From: Nitrososphaerales archaeon
GTDB taxonomy: Archaea > Thermoproteota > Nitrososphaeria > Nitrososphaerales > CADDZS01
DNA length: 6,479 bases
Reading direction: 5' to 3'
Assembly (NCBI GenBank): GCA_030043455.1
Contig: JASHXQ010000235.1
Coordinates: forward strand, 1 to 6,479
The notes under the pieces: model-generated
What the model was told of the DNA's origin: nothing
The model's database searches: none
Seen by the model: the letters and a program-made list of their open reading frames with translations, nothing else
In this document: positions 4,447 through 6,479 of the stretch, one piece after another
How the letters are laid out: each line of letters begins with the position of its first letter
Numbering within the stretch: the first letter of the stretch is position 1
Position numbers and translations under genes: made by a program

Positions 4447-5967
4447 TTGGACAATTGGCTAATCGTGGAGCTGCTCACACTGGGGCTGACTCTGCCAGTA
4501 TTGGTAGTTTCGTATTACTGGGCAGCTCTAGTGTTTTCTTCATTCGGATATCCGAAGAATCTCGGCCGAAAAGAGGTAAAGCTGGATCATTTTCCCACTG
4601 TGTCACTTCTGATTGCCACCTTTAATGAAAGGTTCGTGATCGAGCGATCTCTCGAGGCTGTAAAGCGCATCGATTATCCAAAGCACAAACTGCAGGTCGT
4701 GGTTGCTGACGACTCCAATGATCTAACTATCGGCATCATTGACGACAAGATTCGCGACCTAAACCGTTTTGGGATATCTGCTACAGTATCTAGACGGCCC
4801 TCAAGGGAGAATTTCAAGTGCGGCGCATTGAACAAGGCGATGGAAAGAGTTGTGGGGCAGTATGTTCTGCTTCTGGACGCGGACTCGATCGTTCCTCCCG
4901 ATGTTCTGACCAAGGGAATACACACCCTTGAGACCCATGACCGGGCATCCTTCGTGTCGTACCGTTACGGGCATTACAACAGGAATTACAACCGGGTTAC
5001 GAAGCTTTTTGCGTTAAATCAAGACATAGGGGACACCATCTCCAAAATGGGCGCCTACCGACTCGACGCTCCCTTTTCCTCTCAGGGGGGCTTTACGCTC
5101 GTAAGGACGAGTGATCTCCGAGAGGTGGGACAGTGGTCGAACGAAAGAATCGCCGACGATACTGACGTTTCCATAAAGATGTACCTAGCGGGCAAACGTG
5201 GAATCTACCTGAGCAATGTGGCGATTCTGAGCGAAGATCCGTCCACGCTGGAAGCCTGGAAGAAGCAGGTAGCTCGAACCTCGCAGGGCTGGTGGCGTTG
5301 CGTTACAAAGTACTGGCGAAGGATCCTGAGTGCCCGCGATGTCCCATTGCGAAAGAGGCTAGGACTGATCATGATGCTGCTCAGTCCGTTCTCTTCACTG
5401 AGCTGGATTTCGGTAACATTTCTCTCTGCAGTAGCCGTCTTATTAGACATCGAGACACCGGCTAATTCCGTCTTTAGCAACCCCTTGTTTGTTGGAGTGG
5501 TGGCTACACCCATTTTCATTTCGATGTTGTCCGGGTTCTGGGCTTTGCATTCCCAGGGTCTTTTGAACAGGAGTAATGCAGCGCTGGTCCCGATGCTCGG
5601 TTACGCCACCGGGTGTATGATGACTCTTGGATCAATCGGATTCTTTTACGGGGTGTTTGATAGGCTGGGCTTCTTCCTCTACAGAACGCCGAAAGGCGGG
5701 GCAGCGAAGGACATCCCCCGAACGAAATATTTCCGGAATCTCACGAACGATCGCAATTCCATCGTAGAAGGGGTGCTTTCCATATCCGCATTGGTTCTCG
5801 CAGTTCCGGTGGCCATCCACGGCATCTGGTTTCTCGGATTATCGATGCTCGGGTTTGGGTTGTTTACGTTAAAATCCATGAATCTGACTCGAAACTGGCG
5901 CACTGATGCTCCCAAGAAGGCATCCCACGAAATTGCAGCCGAGATTACTCCGAGAGTAACCGATTAA
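4447..5967 (+). CDS. Membrane glycosyltransferase family 2, cellulose synthase-like
   Basis: A 506-residue polytopic GT2 enzyme, probably adding or polymerising a sugar from a nucleotide donor on the cytoplasmic face. In order: one N-terminal membrane segment (about 5-30); a GT-A domain with PTVSLLIATFNE (50-61), ADDS (D88/D89), the metal motif DAD (144-146), ADDTD (236-240) as the TED-like acceptor site and a QxxR motif at Q274-R277; then membrane segments near 306-333, 346-367, 379-404 and 440-475 (probably two). The motif usually ending QxxRW reads QVART here, with SQGWWR just after. The frame is open back to 4201, but that part overlaps gmhB and has no membrane or GT features; TTG at 4447 is the only start codon between 4201 and the first helix. 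No Shine-Dalgarno is clear. It stands alone on its strand and converges with the GT-B gene. The donor is unknown; the heptose nucleotide is one candidate. Confidence 0.85.
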   Translation: MDNWLIVELLTLGLTLPVLVVSYYWAALVFSSFGYPKNLGRKEVKLDHFPTVSLLIATFNERFVIERSLEAVKRIDYPKHKLQVVVADDSNDLTIGIIDDKIRDLNRFGISATVSRRPSRENFKCGALNKAMERVVGQYVLLLDADSIVPPDVLTKGIHTLETHDRASFVSYRYGHYNRNYNRVTKLFALNQDIGDTISKMGAYRLDAPFSSQGGFTLVRTSDLREVGQWSNERIADDTDVSIKMYLAGKRGIYLSNVAILSEDPSTLEAWKKQVARTSQGWWRCVTKYWRRILSARDVPLRKRLGLIMMLLSPFSSLSWISVTFLSAVAVLLDIETPANSVFSNPLFVGVVATPIFISMLSGFWALHSQGLLNRSNAALVPMLGYATGCMMTLGSIGFFYGVFDRLGFFLYRTPKGGAAKDIPRTKYFRNLTNDRNSIVEGVLSISALVLAVPVAIHGIWFLGLSMLGFGLFTLKSMNLTRNWRTDAPKKASHEIAAEITPRVTD

Positions 5968-6479
5968 AGATAGCATCTTATCGTCCGCGTCACTTCCTCA
6001 ACCCCAGGGTATCTCTCCGAGATCGCTTTTACTTGGCCTGATTTCTCTCGAAAGGTCGGGTCTTCCAGACTTCGATCTATTGCTTCTTCGAGTCGGGCGG
6101 GCGACAGAGATTCAGAGCGAAGCTCGATGCCCAGACCGAGCTTTTGATATTTTTCGGCATTAGCGAGCTGTTCAGAATGATTGAAGATCGGTACCAGTAC
6201 TGCAGGAGTACCGAGGTTGATGCATTGCCCGATCGTTCCATGACCAGCCCTTGCAACGATGGTATCTGATAATTCGAAAAGAGCATCCTTCACCGGACAC
6301 CATTCGTACAGCCATCCTCCCCCGTTCAGTTTTTTGGGTTCCCCCGATCCGTTTGGATAGCCCAGGGACACCACGACATTATACCGCTCGGAAAGCTGGT
6401 TTGTCGCACTTAGAGCACTATCGACAAACCTTTTCTTGGTGGCATTGGGGCCGCTGATTTGAATAAAGACGATTTTTCG
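5964..6479 (-). CDS. GT-B glycosyltransferase (family 28/MurG-like), C-terminal 171 residues (cut by window edge)
   Basis: The frame is open to the right edge, so the internal GTG at 6374 is not the start. The visible part is the C-terminal Rossmann domain of a GT-B enzyme of the MurG/UDP-glucuronosyltransferase-like group. It begins at the first strand, KIVFIQISGPN (2-12 of the visible part). The donor-binding segment is at 75-120: ARAGHGTIGQCINLG, then a Gly-Thr-Pro and strand VLVPIF, then NHSEQLANAEKYQKLGLG, matching the conserved Gly-rich loop, Pro strand and Q-x-x-N-A pattern of family 28. The acceptor domain is outside the window. Such enzymes usually work at the cytoplasmic membrane face on lipid- or protein-linked sugars. 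Its TAA (5966-5964) overlaps the GT2 stop (5965-5967) in the sequence TTAA. Being convergent with GT2, it belongs to a separate transcript coming from the right. The acceptor and donor sugars cannot be told. Confidence 0.82.
   Translation of the reverse strand, partial: RKIVFIQISGPNATKKRFVDSALSATNQLSERYNVVVSLGYPNGSGEPKKLNGGGWLYEWCPVKDALFELSDTIVARAGHGTIGQCINLGTPAVLVPIFNHSEQLANAEKYQKLGLGIELRSESLSPARLEEAIDRSLEDPTFREKSGQVKAISERYPGVEEVTRTIRCYL

Noticed and set aside
4374..4625. 83-codon plus-strand frame overlapping the GT2 start
   Set aside because: It lies in another frame of the GT2 coding region, shows no domain, and would overlap the conserved membrane helix and GT-A start of GT2.
1..6479. 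CRISPR arrays, tRNA/rRNA genes, insertion sequences and long repeats
   Set aside because: I looked through the window for spaced direct repeats, transposase motifs, terminal inverted repeats and tRNA-like cloverleaf segments and saw none I could support.

Overview
The window is a surface-glycan locus with eight genes, two of them cut by the window edges. It carries the whole route from sedoheptulose 7-phosphate to a nucleotide-activated D-glycero-D-manno-heptose: phosphoheptose isomerase (gmhA), heptose 7-phosphate kinase (hddA), heptose 1,7-bisphosphate phosphatase (gmhB) and heptose 1-phosphate guanylyltransferase (hddC). A small transaldolase lies among them; its family makes or consumes sedoheptulose 7-phosphate, the first substrate. 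Around the core are an NAD-binding sugar-nucleotide epimerase/dehydratase (left edge), a membrane GT2 glycosyltransferase resembling cellulose synthase, and the C-terminal half of a GT-B (family 28/MurG-like) glycosyltransferase (right edge).

Layout. Minus strand 1-1361: hddA followed by the epimerase, 23 bases apart. 1362-1583: divergent intergenic region with promoter-like boxes, a 16-bp inverted repeat and an 11-codon upstream ORF that runs into the hddA start. Plus strand 1584-2198: gmhA. Minus strand 2192-4297: gmhB, hddC and the transaldolase in transcription order; the transaldolase tail overlaps the gmhA tail by 7 bp. 4298-4446: divergent intergenic region. Plus strand 4447-5967: GT2. 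Minus strand from 5964 off the right edge: GT-B glycosyltransferase, whose stop overlaps the GT2 stop.

Organism. Most genes lack a well-placed Shine-Dalgarno sequence. Five of the seven visible starts are TTG, and A/T-rich boxes lie about 27 bp (gmhA, gmhB) or 31-36 bp (GT2, transaldolase, hddA) upstream of the start codons. Transcription units are short and switch strand. This looks more like an archaeon with leaderless or short-leader transcripts than a typical Gram-negative bacterium with heptose in its LPS. That assignment is inference; base composition is moderate and no rRNA or marker gene is present. If right, the locus is an archaeal heptose-glycan pathway.

Working model (inference): transaldolase supplies sedoheptulose 7-phosphate, GmhA isomerises it, HddA phosphorylates C1, GmhB removes the 7-phosphate, HddC attaches the nucleotide, the epimerase modifies this or a companion nucleotide sugar, and the two glycosyltransferases build the glycan at the membrane.
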